A DNA stretch of 19,778 nucleotides from Actinomortierella ambigua (lineage: Eukaryota; Mortierellomycota; Mortierellomycetes; Mortierellales; Mortierellaceae): assembly GCA_016098155.1 (NCBI GenBank), contig JAAAJB010000630.1, forward strand, positions 1 through 19,778, written 5' to 3'. Positions within the stretch are counted from its first letter, which is position 1. Every line of letters begins with the position of its first letter. The position numbers and the translations under genes were made by a program. The notes beneath the pieces were generated by a model. That model was not told the origin of the DNA. It worked only from the letters and a program-made list of their open reading frames with translations, and made no database searches. This document shows positions 7,450 through 13,544 of this stretch, piece by piece.

Positions 7450-7712
7450 TAAATGATGGGCCTTTAAAGCAGTAATGTTTTAATTAGCATCGGGCTATAT
7501 GCTGGAATCTCCTAAAGCCTTAAGTACTCATTTCAATCTAAGGATTGGAGTAGTGAAAATCTTAATGGATATTACAATGGACAATCAGCAGGAAACCAAC
7601 GAGAAGCCTTATAAGTTTCTTTAGTAGGATCCTCAGAGACTACACGCCTGACATCCTATTTAATATAGGATGATGATATAGTCCAGTTAATATTGAAAGA
7701 TATTATGTTTTG
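7450..7712 (+). mobile_element. ORF-less group I intron in rns
   Basis: Core elements are visible: CAATCAGCAGGAAACC (P4 side), CCTCAGAGACTACACGC at 7631-7647 (R, P7), P8 hairpin CATCCTATTTAATATAGGATG and GATGATATAGTCC (S, P7) ending at 7684, then P9 AATAT-TGAAAG-ATATT. The 5' exon ends ACCGCT; GGGC eight bases into the intron can pair with GCT to form P1 with a terminal T-G pair. The intron ends at G7712. The boundaries agree with two intronless relics at about 9098 and 10640, which read ACAAATCGCTTGTCAAG and ACAAATCCCTCGTCAAG across the site. The core is nearly identical to the second cob intron at 17335. Confidence 0.9.
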
Positions 7713-7905
7713 CGTCAAGCGGCGGAAGTATGGTAGCCTCAAGTTAGAATATCTTATATATTATGTTATTTATCTCTGAAGAGAATACTATAGTATTATA
7801 ATAATATACTATATATCGATTATTTTAATGCCCGTTACTCTATAACTGCTGTTAAGTCGAACCATGGTCCGGCTAGAGGAATCTGGTGGGGAGTAGTTAT
7901 TAACC

Positions 7906-7923
7906 GGGATTTTAAAAATCCCC
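7906..7923 (+). terminator. 3'-end hairpin of rns
   Basis: GGGATTTTAAAAATCCC forms a stem directly after the last rRNA-like bases. The same hairpin is kept in the rns 3'-end copies at about 10844, 12059 and 13524, the last as GGGTTTTAAAATCCC. A role in 3' processing or termination is inferred from position and conservation. Confidence 0.5.
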
Positions 7924-7953
7924 CATTGGTTTAAATAAAAATTTATTATTATC

Positions 7954-8868
7954 ATGATGAACAACATTAGTCAAGTATTTATCTTTAATGATCCATATTC
8001 TCAGAAAAGTGAAATATTTAGATTAGCTCGTAATATGCCCGGTTGTTATATTTGGTTAAACAAGAATAACAATAAATGCTATGTAGGAAGTTCAATGAAT
8101 TTAGCTAAAAGACTGTATTTCTATTATGGTTATAAAACGGCTAAGATCCTTTATACTTCTTTAATAATGAATGCTTTATTAGCTCATGGTATAAATAATT
8201 TTACCTTAATATTGATTATTATGCCAGATAATTCTGAAGCAAAATCAATACTAGAATTAGAACAATTTTTATTAGATAATTATAGATCAGAGTATAATAT
8301 CTTAAGAATTGCTGGTTCTACTACTGGACGAGAATTATCAGAGGATCATAAGTCAAAAATATCCTTATCAAGATCTAATATAAAATATTCGAACGATAGC
8401 AGAGCTTTAATGAGTCAAACTCAATTTAGATTAAATTCTTTTGGGAACACTTTTAATAGTAATGGTTTTATTAATGTTTATTCTCCAGAGCTAGCGGTAG
8501 TAGGTCAATTTGTTTCTGCTAGAGAAGCAGCTAAAGAATTAAAACTTAGTGCTACAACAATAGTTAAATATGCAAATTCAGGACGGTTATATAATAACTT
8601 ATATTATTTTACATTCTATTTAATAGAGAAATCAGAGGAGTTTAAAGAATTATTACAAAATTCTGAAATAGCTTCAAACACTTCTTCTACTAAACCAGTA
8701 AAATTATATGTTTATTCACCGGACTTAATTTTACAGCACGAGTTTAATTCTATTTCAGAAGGAGCTCGTAAGTTAGAGGTACCTAGAACCACTATATCTA
8801 CTTATTTAGATACACAAAAAGTATTTAAAGGAGTTCATATATTTTCTTCATCTCTAATTTCACCTTAG
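7954..8868 (+). CDS. GIY-YIG homing endonuclease with two NUMOD1 repeats
   Basis: This 304-residue protein begins 23 bases after the rns 3' end. The nuclease domain spans about 28-118: the first motif is GCY (30-32) instead of GIY, followed by YVG (43-45), an AKRL segment (51-54), likely catalytic Glu at 103 (LEQFLLD) and YNILR (114-118). A NUMOD3-like segment AGSTTGRELSEDHK follows at 120-133. Two NUMOD1 modules come next: VYSPELAVVGQFVSAREAAK (175-194, continuing to about 207) and VYSPDLILQHEFNSISEGAR (253-272, continuing to about 286). The duplicated module could lengthen the DNA target contact. It is free-standing, and I infer that it supplied the current rns 3' terminus. The frame is intact; the effect of the GCY variant is unknown. 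Confidence 0.88.
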   Translation: MMNNISQVFIFNDPYSQKSEIFRLARNMPGCYIWLNKNNNKCYVGSSMNLAKRLYFYYGYKTAKILYTSLIMNALLAHGINNFTLILIIMPDNSEAKSILELEQFLLDNYRSEYNILRIAGSTTGRELSEDHKSKISLSRSNIKYSNDSRALMSQTQFRLNSFGNTFNSNGFINVYSPELAVVGQFVSAREAAKELKLSATTIVKYANSGRLYNNLYYFTFYLIEKSEEFKELLQNSEIASNTSSTKPVKLYVYSPDLILQHEFNSISEGARKLEVPRTTISTYLDTQKVFKGVHIFSSSLISP

Positions 8869-9095
8869 GCCTAGCCCGGTGTTTACGATAATCTTACTTG
8901 ATGAATAATTAGTAAATTGTCAAGATAAAACCTATAACAGTGAAGTCCACATATATTAGGTTCAACTGATTAGTATAGTTCTTGATGGACAATTAATAAT
9001 TAAATCAAGTAAGAACTCCCAAAGTTAAAGTTGTAGTTAAAAGTCTCCTAAAATAGAAAGTTATTATTTACACAACAGCTCTGAAGGTAAAAGTT

Positions 9096-9150
9096 ACAAA
9101 TCGCTTGTCAAGTGGCAGAAATAAGGTAATCTCAAGTTGTAATATTTTAA
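9096..9150 (+). pseudogene. Diverged relic of rns helix 44 region
   Basis: GTTACAAATCGCTTGTCAAG followed by TGGCAGAAATAAGGTAATCTCAAGTT aligns with the spliced rns junction ACAAACCGCT/CGTCAAGCGGCGG and with AAGTATGGTAGCCTCAAGTT in exon 2, at clearly lower identity than the copy at 10640. It runs across the intron insertion site without an intron. The helix 45 part is absent. Confidence 0.7.
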
Positions 9151-9151
9151 T

Positions 9152-9213
9152 TATAGTATTATTAACTAATATAGTATAATTAACTAATATAGTATTATTA
9201 ACTAATATAGTGT
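9152..9213 (+). repeat. AT-rich tandem repeat, about three units
   Basis: The unit TATTATTAACTAATATAG is repeated with slight variation (ATAATTAACTAATATAG in the middle). Confidence 0.8.
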
Positions 9214-9290
9214 ATATAAATATTAAAGATAATAGTTGTATTGTAAAATCATTTCAATGTCCACCATTTCCTGAGAAAATTTTTATATTC

Positions 9291-9306
9291 ATCCCCGGAG
9301 GGGACT
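9291..9306 (+). repeat. GC cluster family 1 (ATCCCCGGAGGGGACT), nine copies
   Basis: A 16-bp element with inverted repeat TCCCC/GGGGA around GGA. Copies in this orientation are at 9291, 9327, 12868 (CTCC variant), 13792 (CTCC variant), 13962 and 16971. Inverted copies are at 2212, 5391 and 13049. Most are followed by TAA or TAAAA, suggesting a preferred target. Confidence 0.85.
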
Positions 9307-9381
9307 AAAATAAAAAAATTGATATCATCCCCGGAGGGGACTAATAAAACAAAGGTTAAATCTTTTGCGGGTGTTCAATTC

Positions 9382-9471
9382 ATCATAATTATATAATTAT
9401 GATTATGTTTTTTAAGAAGTAGTCAATCAAGAGTGAAATTACCATATTGATTTAACTTTATAAAGTTAAAT
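9382..9471. promoter_or_regulatory. Pair of 22-bp perfect palindromes
   Basis: Two perfect inverted repeats of 22 bp, one centred on ATTATATAAT (9382-9403) and one centred on ACTTTATAAAGT (9450-9471), lie 46 bases apart and immediately upstream of the ORF at 9496. Such hairpins could act in transcript processing, transcription or replication initiation. No function can be assigned from sequence. Confidence 0.45.
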
Positions 9472-9495
9472 TCAAGGATTCATATAAAATTTAAA

Positions 9496-10521
9496 ATGGG
9501 AACAGGTTTGTCCTATGGGCTTTACGAATTTTATGGGGAAATTATTATATATATTGCTATGTCTTTCTCTACTTTATTAATTTTTTCTATTTTATTCTTT
9601 TTTTCGTTAACATGCTTTATTTTAGACTCTTTTAAATTTTCTGATGTAAAAATTATTAGATATATTCAATATTCTGTATTAGCTTTTTCTTGTATATATA
9701 TTTATATGTATTATTTTACATCTCCAGTTTATCTTTCTGGGAATCAAGATAATCCTAGTGACAATCCTATATTAGGTGATATTAATAATCCTGCATTGGC
9801 TAATGTTAATGTTTCCATTACTAAAGAAGCTGTTAATAAATTAAGTGATGCTATTATGAGTGTTGGATCTAATATTGGGGTAGGTGCAAGTGTGGGTGGA
9901 ATGGCTGCTGCTGCAGCTACAGTAATTAAAAATGCACCTGTTCCTCCTGCTGCAAAAGTCGGTGCTGTTGTAGTTAGTGGTATTATGGGTGGAGCTATTC
10001 ATGTAGGTGTAACTGCAGTTAATAGAGAAGCTTATAACAAAGAATCGTCTTCTGTAAAAGATATTCTTTCTGAAAATTCCATTAGTAATAATTCGCCTTC
10101 ACCTAAATGGGATGCAAGTTCTCCTTTAGAATTTAATGAAATTTTATCATCTACTAGTTTAGGGGATTTATTAAATTCTATACTTGTTTTAAATGTTTGC
10201 ATTTTATTTTTATTTATTTTATTCAATATGTTTATAATTAATAAACTTTTATTCGGGAAAGCCTCAACAGAATTAAATTTAAATTTTGTAGATAACATTT
10301 TACCTTCTATTTATAGTGGAAAAATCAAAAAATTTTTACTTTACATCATTAGATCATATAGCAGTACAAGTAATATTTTTATTATTTTTTTAGCTTTTAC
10401 CATATTAGTTGGATGTTTATTTTCTGTTTATTTTAGCTATCATTTGGTTTTTAATTTTGAATTTTTCTTTAAAGAAGTTTTAAGATTATATCTATTAAAT
10501 AACTCCCAAGAGCTAAGTTAA
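9496..10521 (+). CDS. Hydrophobic protein of unknown function (341 aa)
   Basis: I do not recognise this as a core mitochondrial gene. It has probable membrane segments at about 17-41, 58-73, 226-249 and 292-317. A small-residue-rich stretch at 124-171 (VGSNIGVGASVGGMAAAAAT, then VGAVVVSGIMGGAIHVGV) could be a fifth, helical-hairpin-like membrane element. A polar asparagine/serine-rich linker lies at about 180-215. No HEG, polymerase or respiratory motif is visible. Codon use is AT-rich like its neighbours, and the frame is uninterrupted, which suggests selection or recent arrival. Unassigned membrane ORFs of this kind are often plasmid-derived in fungal mitochondria; that is only a possibility here. 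It sits between two rns relics, the position held by HEGs in the neighbouring modules. Its final codons include AATAACTCCCAA, a motif also found just after cob. Confidence 0.7.
   Translation: MGTGLSYGLYEFYGEIIIYIAMSFSTLLIFSILFFFSLTCFILDSFKFSDVKIIRYIQYSVLAFSCIYIYMYYFTSPVYLSGNQDNPSDNPILGDINNPALANVNVSITKEAVNKLSDAIMSVGSNIGVGASVGGMAAAAATVIKNAPVPPAAKVGAVVVSGIMGGAIHVGVTAVNREAYNKESSSVKDILSENSISNNSPSPKWDASSPLEFNEILSSTSLGDLLNSILVLNVCILFLFILFNMFIINKLLFGKASTELNLNFVDNILPSIYSGKIKKFLLYIIRSYSSTSNIFIIFLAFTILVGCLFSVYFSYHLVFNFEFFFKEVLRLYLLNNSQELS
10501..10509 (+). promoter_or_regulatory. AACTCCCAA gene-end motif (341-aa ORF)
   Basis: It lies inside the last codons of the ORF as part of AATAACTCCCAA, the same 12-mer that overlaps the cob stop codon and also occurs at 12005-12016. 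Confidence 0.4.
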
Positions 10522-10636
10522 CAAATCCTTATTTATCTTATTTCTTTAAAAATTGTTAAAAAGCTCAAAACGAGTATTTTATTTTCTTAGAGCCTGGGGC
10601 TTTGTTTTACTAAGGGCTTGGCCCAGGGGTTTACCA

Positions 10637-10869
10637 AGTTACAAATCCCTCGTCAAGCGGCGGAAGTATGGTAGCCTCAAGTTAGAATAACGCATATAAT
10701 CTATTATTTAACCAATGCTGGTAATCTAAAGATTTGTATTTAATATGTTATGTGCCAATTATTTTAATGCCCGTTACTCTATAACTGCTGTTAAGTCGAA
10801 CCATGGTCCGGCTAGAGGAATCTGGTGGGGAGTAGTTATTAACCGGGATTTTAAAAATCCCCCATTGGT
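10637..10869 (+). pseudogene. Second copy of the rns 3' end (intronless)
   Basis: CGTCAAGCGGCGGAAGTATG at 10651 and the next 19 bases are identical to rns exon 2 (7713-7751). The segment at about 10758-10869 is identical over roughly 110 bases to 7819-7930, including helix 45 and the 3' hairpin. The middle (tip of helix 44, 10690-10757) differs. Upstream it continues as GTTACAAATCCCT, a degenerate form of the rns sequence before the intron, so this copy lacks the intron. The following LAGLIDADG ORF starts 35 bases later. Confidence 0.85.
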
Positions 10870-10904
10870 TCATGTAAAACCAATGACAATAGGTTAAATT
10901 AAAT

Positions 10905-11840
10905 ATGAGTAATAACAAATTAAACCCTTATTATATTACTGGATTTACGGATGCAGAGGGCTGCTTTAATGTTACAATTAGTTTAAAGGCTAATGGTAAA
11001 TATCAAGTATCACTACGTTACAATATAGAATTACATCATCGGGATATAAAGCTATTAAAAAATATTCAAAACTTTTTTAATGGTATTGGTTCTATTAATG
11101 TTAGACAAAATAAAAACCATAAAAATCCTTTAGCTGTTTTATCTATAAGAAAGTATGAAGATATTATGAAATATATAATTCCTCATTTCGATAAATATCC
11201 TTTATTAACACAAAAACAAGCAGATTTTTTATTGTTTAAAAAGATTGCTTTATTAATGTCTGAAAATAAACATTTTACTAATGAAGGATTATTAGAAATT
11301 GCAGCTATTAAAGCAAGTATAAATCTAGGATTATCAGAAAAGCTTTCTTTAGCTTTCCCAGTAGAACCATATAAAAGACCCATTATAAATACTACAGAAA
11401 TTCCTGACCCTTATTGGATTACGGGCTTTACTGATGGTGATGGTTCTTTCTTTGTTAATGTAACTAAAGCAAGTGATTATAAATCCGGCATAAAAGTTCA
11501 ATTAATATTTAGAATAGCTCAACATATAAAAGATCAAAAATTATTAGAATTGTTTATAAATTATTTTAATTCTGGTACTATTCAGTTTGATTATACTGCA
11601 ACTAGAACTAATGTTCTAATAAATTATACAGTTACAAAATTAAATGACATTTATACTATATTTATTCCATTTTTTAAAAAATATCCATTAATGGGTATTA
11701 AGCATTTAGATTTCGAAGATTTTTGTAAAGTAGCTGAGCTTATAAATAATAATGAACATAAAACTTTAGAAGGTCTTAATAAAATTATTAAGATAAAAGA
11801 AGGTATGAATTCTAATAGAAAGTTAGCCCCCGAATTTTAG
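10905..11840 (+). CDS. LAGLIDADG homing endonuclease, free-standing
   Basis: This 311-residue protein has two LAGLIDADG domains. Motif 1 is YYITGFTDAEG (9-19) with acidic E18, and motif 2 is YWITGFTDGDG (170-180) with D179. Each is followed by the usual strand-rich DNA-binding region (FNVTISLKANGKYQVSLRYN; FFVNVTKASDYKSGIKVQL) and a HFDKYPL/FFKKYPL element (94-100; 256-262). Length and motif spacing fit a monomeric two-motif enzyme, and both catalytic acids are present, so it may be active. It follows the second rns 3'-end copy by 35 bases, the same geometry as the GIY-YIG gene after rns itself and the broken LAGLIDADG gene after the third copy. I infer that it moves together with an rns terminus. 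Confidence 0.92.
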   Translation: MSNNKLNPYYITGFTDAEGCFNVTISLKANGKYQVSLRYNIELHHRDIKLLKNIQNFFNGIGSINVRQNKNHKNPLAVLSIRKYEDIMKYIIPHFDKYPLLTQKQADFLLFKKIALLMSENKHFTNEGLLEIAAIKASINLGLSEKLSLAFPVEPYKRPIINTTEIPDPYWITGFTDGDGSFFVNVTKASDYKSGIKVQLIFRIAQHIKDQKLLELFINYFNSGTIQFDYTATRTNVLINYTVTKLNDIYTIFIPFFKKYPLMGIKHLDFEDFCKVAELINNNEHKTLEGLNKIIKIKEGMNSNRKLAPEF

Positions 11841-12027
11841 GTTGAGGCCCTTCGGTAAATATAATACACAATCAGTAACTGCATTATTCTCTTAGTAAAG
11901 ATTCGTAGTCAGTTATCTGCGTAATTATAACACATAGTTAATTTATATAGCCTCTTAAGAATGGATAAGGTTGGATAAGGCCTTTGGCTCAAACGGGTCC
12001 ATTAAATAACTCCCAACAATAATTTTA

Positions 12028-12076
12028 AGGGGAACCTGGGGCGGAGTAGTTATTAACCGGGATTTTAAAATCCCCC
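12028..12076 (+). pseudogene. Third copy of the rns 3' end (terminal part only)
   Basis: GGGGAACCTGGGGCGGAGTA then GTTATTAACCGGGATTTTAAAATCCCCC matches the helix 45 loop side, tail and 3' hairpin of rns. Helix 44 is missing. A decayed LAGLIDADG gene begins 30 bases downstream. Confidence 0.8.
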
Positions 12077-12105
12077 TTTGGGGGAATTGTCCTGGTTATA
12101 AAATA

Positions 12106-13193
12106 TATGAATAACAAATTAGCTTGGTTCATTACAGGTCTTACTGAAGCAGAAGGTTTTTTTAATATTAATATTTATAAAACTAAAGCAGGTAAATTAA
12201 CAGCCCCGCAGGGGCCCCTGGGGAAAATTAAGATTTAGTATAGCAACATTAAATAATGATATAGAGTTAGTTAAAATACCCCCCCCCCCCCCAGGGGGCC
12301 CCTGCGGGGCACAAAATTATTTTAATTGTGGAACTATTTCTAAACCAGGTTCTAATGGCATGATTCATTTTACTGTTTCTAGCATATCAGATATAAATAG
12401 TATAATTATACCACATTTTAAAAATCACCCTTTAAGAGGTAATAAATTCGCCCAAAGGGCCCCCTCTGGGGCAAGATTTTGAATCTTGGTGTTTAGCTGC
12501 TGAAATTATTACTTCTAAAAGTCACCTGACTTCGGAGGGAATTACTAAATTGAGCGTTCTATTTAAAAGTATGAATAAATCACGTTTATTAACAGCCCCG
12601 CAGGGGGGGTAATTATTTACCTTTACATTGTAATAAAAACAGCCCGCAGGGGCCCCCTGGGGGTGATAATTATATTCCTATTAACGGTAATTATATTTCA
12701 GGATTTGTCGCAGGGGATGGTTGTATTAGCATATACCCTTCTAGTTTAACTTTTGATAGTAAAGATTTTTGTAGTATTTATTTTAGTATAACTCAACATA
12801 AAGTTAATATTTCCTTAATAGATGAAATTACCCCAGAGGGGGCCCTTTGGGCGAGATTATTTTAATCATCTCCGGAGGGGACTAATAAAGTAAAAAAACA
12901 TTCTCATAATTCAGTTCAACTAATAATAAAAAACAAAGAGTTAGCCCGCAGGGCCGATCTACCTTAATTCCTTTCTTTAATGAGAATAAATATTATGGTA
13001 TAAAATTCCCCAGAGGGGGCCCTTTGGGCAATTAATTTAAATAAAATTAGTCCCCTCCGGGGATGATATTAACACTAATTAAAGAATATAATATTAATAG
13101 ATCTAATGCTTATTCTATAGAAGTTAAGAAAGCCCGCAGGGGCCCCCTGGGGGAAATTATTAATATTTGGTTACAGCATCCTAATGTTAACTA
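12106..13193 (+). pseudogene. LAGLIDADG homing endonuclease broken by GC clusters
   Basis: The start reads MNNKLAWFITGLTEAEGFFN (motif 1). Further segments in different frames read FSIATLNNDIELVK, NYFNCGTISKPGSNGMIHFT, IIIPHFKNHPLRGNKF, DFESWCLAAEIITSKSHLTS, then motif 2 as YISGFVAGDGCISIY (about 12688) and FSITQHKVNISLIDEI, ending QHPNVN and a stop near 13193. It resembles the intact enzyme at 10905. About a dozen GC clusters interrupt it: near 12203, 12279, 12449, 12595, 12642, 12831, 12868, 12943, 13008, 13049, 13132, and one just after it at 13203. The first is flanked by a 6-bp direct repeat AAATTA (12194-12199 and 12225-12230); taking out the insert restores GKLRFSIATL. Others do not restore frame exactly. 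No functional product is expected. Confidence 0.85.
12642..12663 (+). repeat. GC cluster family 3 (GCCCGCAGGGGCCCCCTG..), about ten copies
   Basis: Copies are at 1948, 2639, 12203, 12595 (truncated), 12642, 12943 (truncated), 13132 and 19752. Inverted copies are at 5161, 12279 and 14495. Several end in long homopolymers (10 G at 1965, 15 G at 2691, 14 C at 12279), which suggests slippage after insertion. Confidence 0.85.
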
Positions 13194-13483
13194 ATAATTA
13201 GTCGCCCAAAGGGCCCCTCTGGGGAATTGATTTTATAAATCATTATTAGTCAGTTGACTTTATAATATCCATAACGAGGTATGGAATGGCTGGTATTTAT
13301 TTACAATAGGTAAGCCCAATATATGGCTTATAGCGAAGTATTAGGGACGATCCTTTGGGGCCATTTAAAAACTCCCAGGACGGGCAAGAAATCTTCCCCA
13401 ACGTATAAAGGGCTAATAATTATCAAAGGTTCCAAGGACTATGCCCGAGGCACTTACGCCCCGACCTGGACTTTGCTTTTTAT

Positions 13484-13544
13484 TAGGTCACCGTAGGGAA
13501 CCTGTGATGGAGTAGTTATTAACCAGGGTTTTAAAATCCCCCCC
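13484..13544 (+). pseudogene. Fourth copy of the rns 3' end, most canonical helix 45
   Basis: TAGGTCACCGTAGGGAACCT followed by GTGATGGAGTAGTTATTAACC and hairpin GGGTTTTAAAATCCC. This is closer to the universal small-subunit 3' end (GGTAACCGTAGGGGAACCTG in bacteria) than the 3' end now attached to rns. I read it as the probable ancestral rns terminus, displaced about 5.6 kb. Confidence 0.75.

Larger units (their letters stand above)
6140..7930 (+). rRNA. rns: Small-subunit ribosomal RNA (rns), two exons
   Basis: Conserved small-subunit landmarks appear in order: AGAGTTTGAATTTGGCTCAG near 6152 (5' end), GTGCCAGCAGTCGCGGTAAT near 6586 (530 loop), ATTAGAGACCCTTGTAGTCC near 6858 (790 region), TTTAATTCGATAACCCACGC near 7021, GCATGGCTGTCGTCAGC near 7095, and TGTACAAACCGCT ending at 7449 (decoding region). 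Exon 1 is about 6140-7449. A group I intron occupies 7450-7712. Exon 2 (7713 to about 7930) gives CGTCAAGCGGCGG, helix 44, and a helix 45 with canonical GGAA loop (CTAGAGGAATCTGG at 7873-7886). The product is about 1.53 kb and forms the mitoribosome small subunit. A hairpin GGGATTTTAAAAATCCC (7906-7922) marks the 3' end. Exact ends are estimates. Exon 2 differs from the more canonical helix 45 sequence preserved downstream at 13484, so the present 3' end may be of foreign origin. Confidence 0.95.
8869..9495. other. Inter-module spacer with rns relic, repeats and palindromes
   Basis: After the HEG stop comes about 220 bases without identifiable content apart from an AACTCCCAA motif (9014-9022). 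Then follow a diverged rns fragment (about 9096-9150), an AT tandem repeat, two CCCCGGAGGGG clusters (9291-9306, 9327-9342) and two 22-bp perfect palindromes (9382-9403, 9450-9471) just before the next ORF. Confidence 0.7.

Noticed and set aside
10032..10298. 88-codon minus-strand frame
   Set aside because: It lies antisense within the 341-aa ORF and shows no features of its own.
12106..13193. GC clusters considered as translational bypass elements keeping the HEG readable
   Set aside because: Insert lengths vary and the frame is not restored consistently on removal, so decay is the simpler reading.
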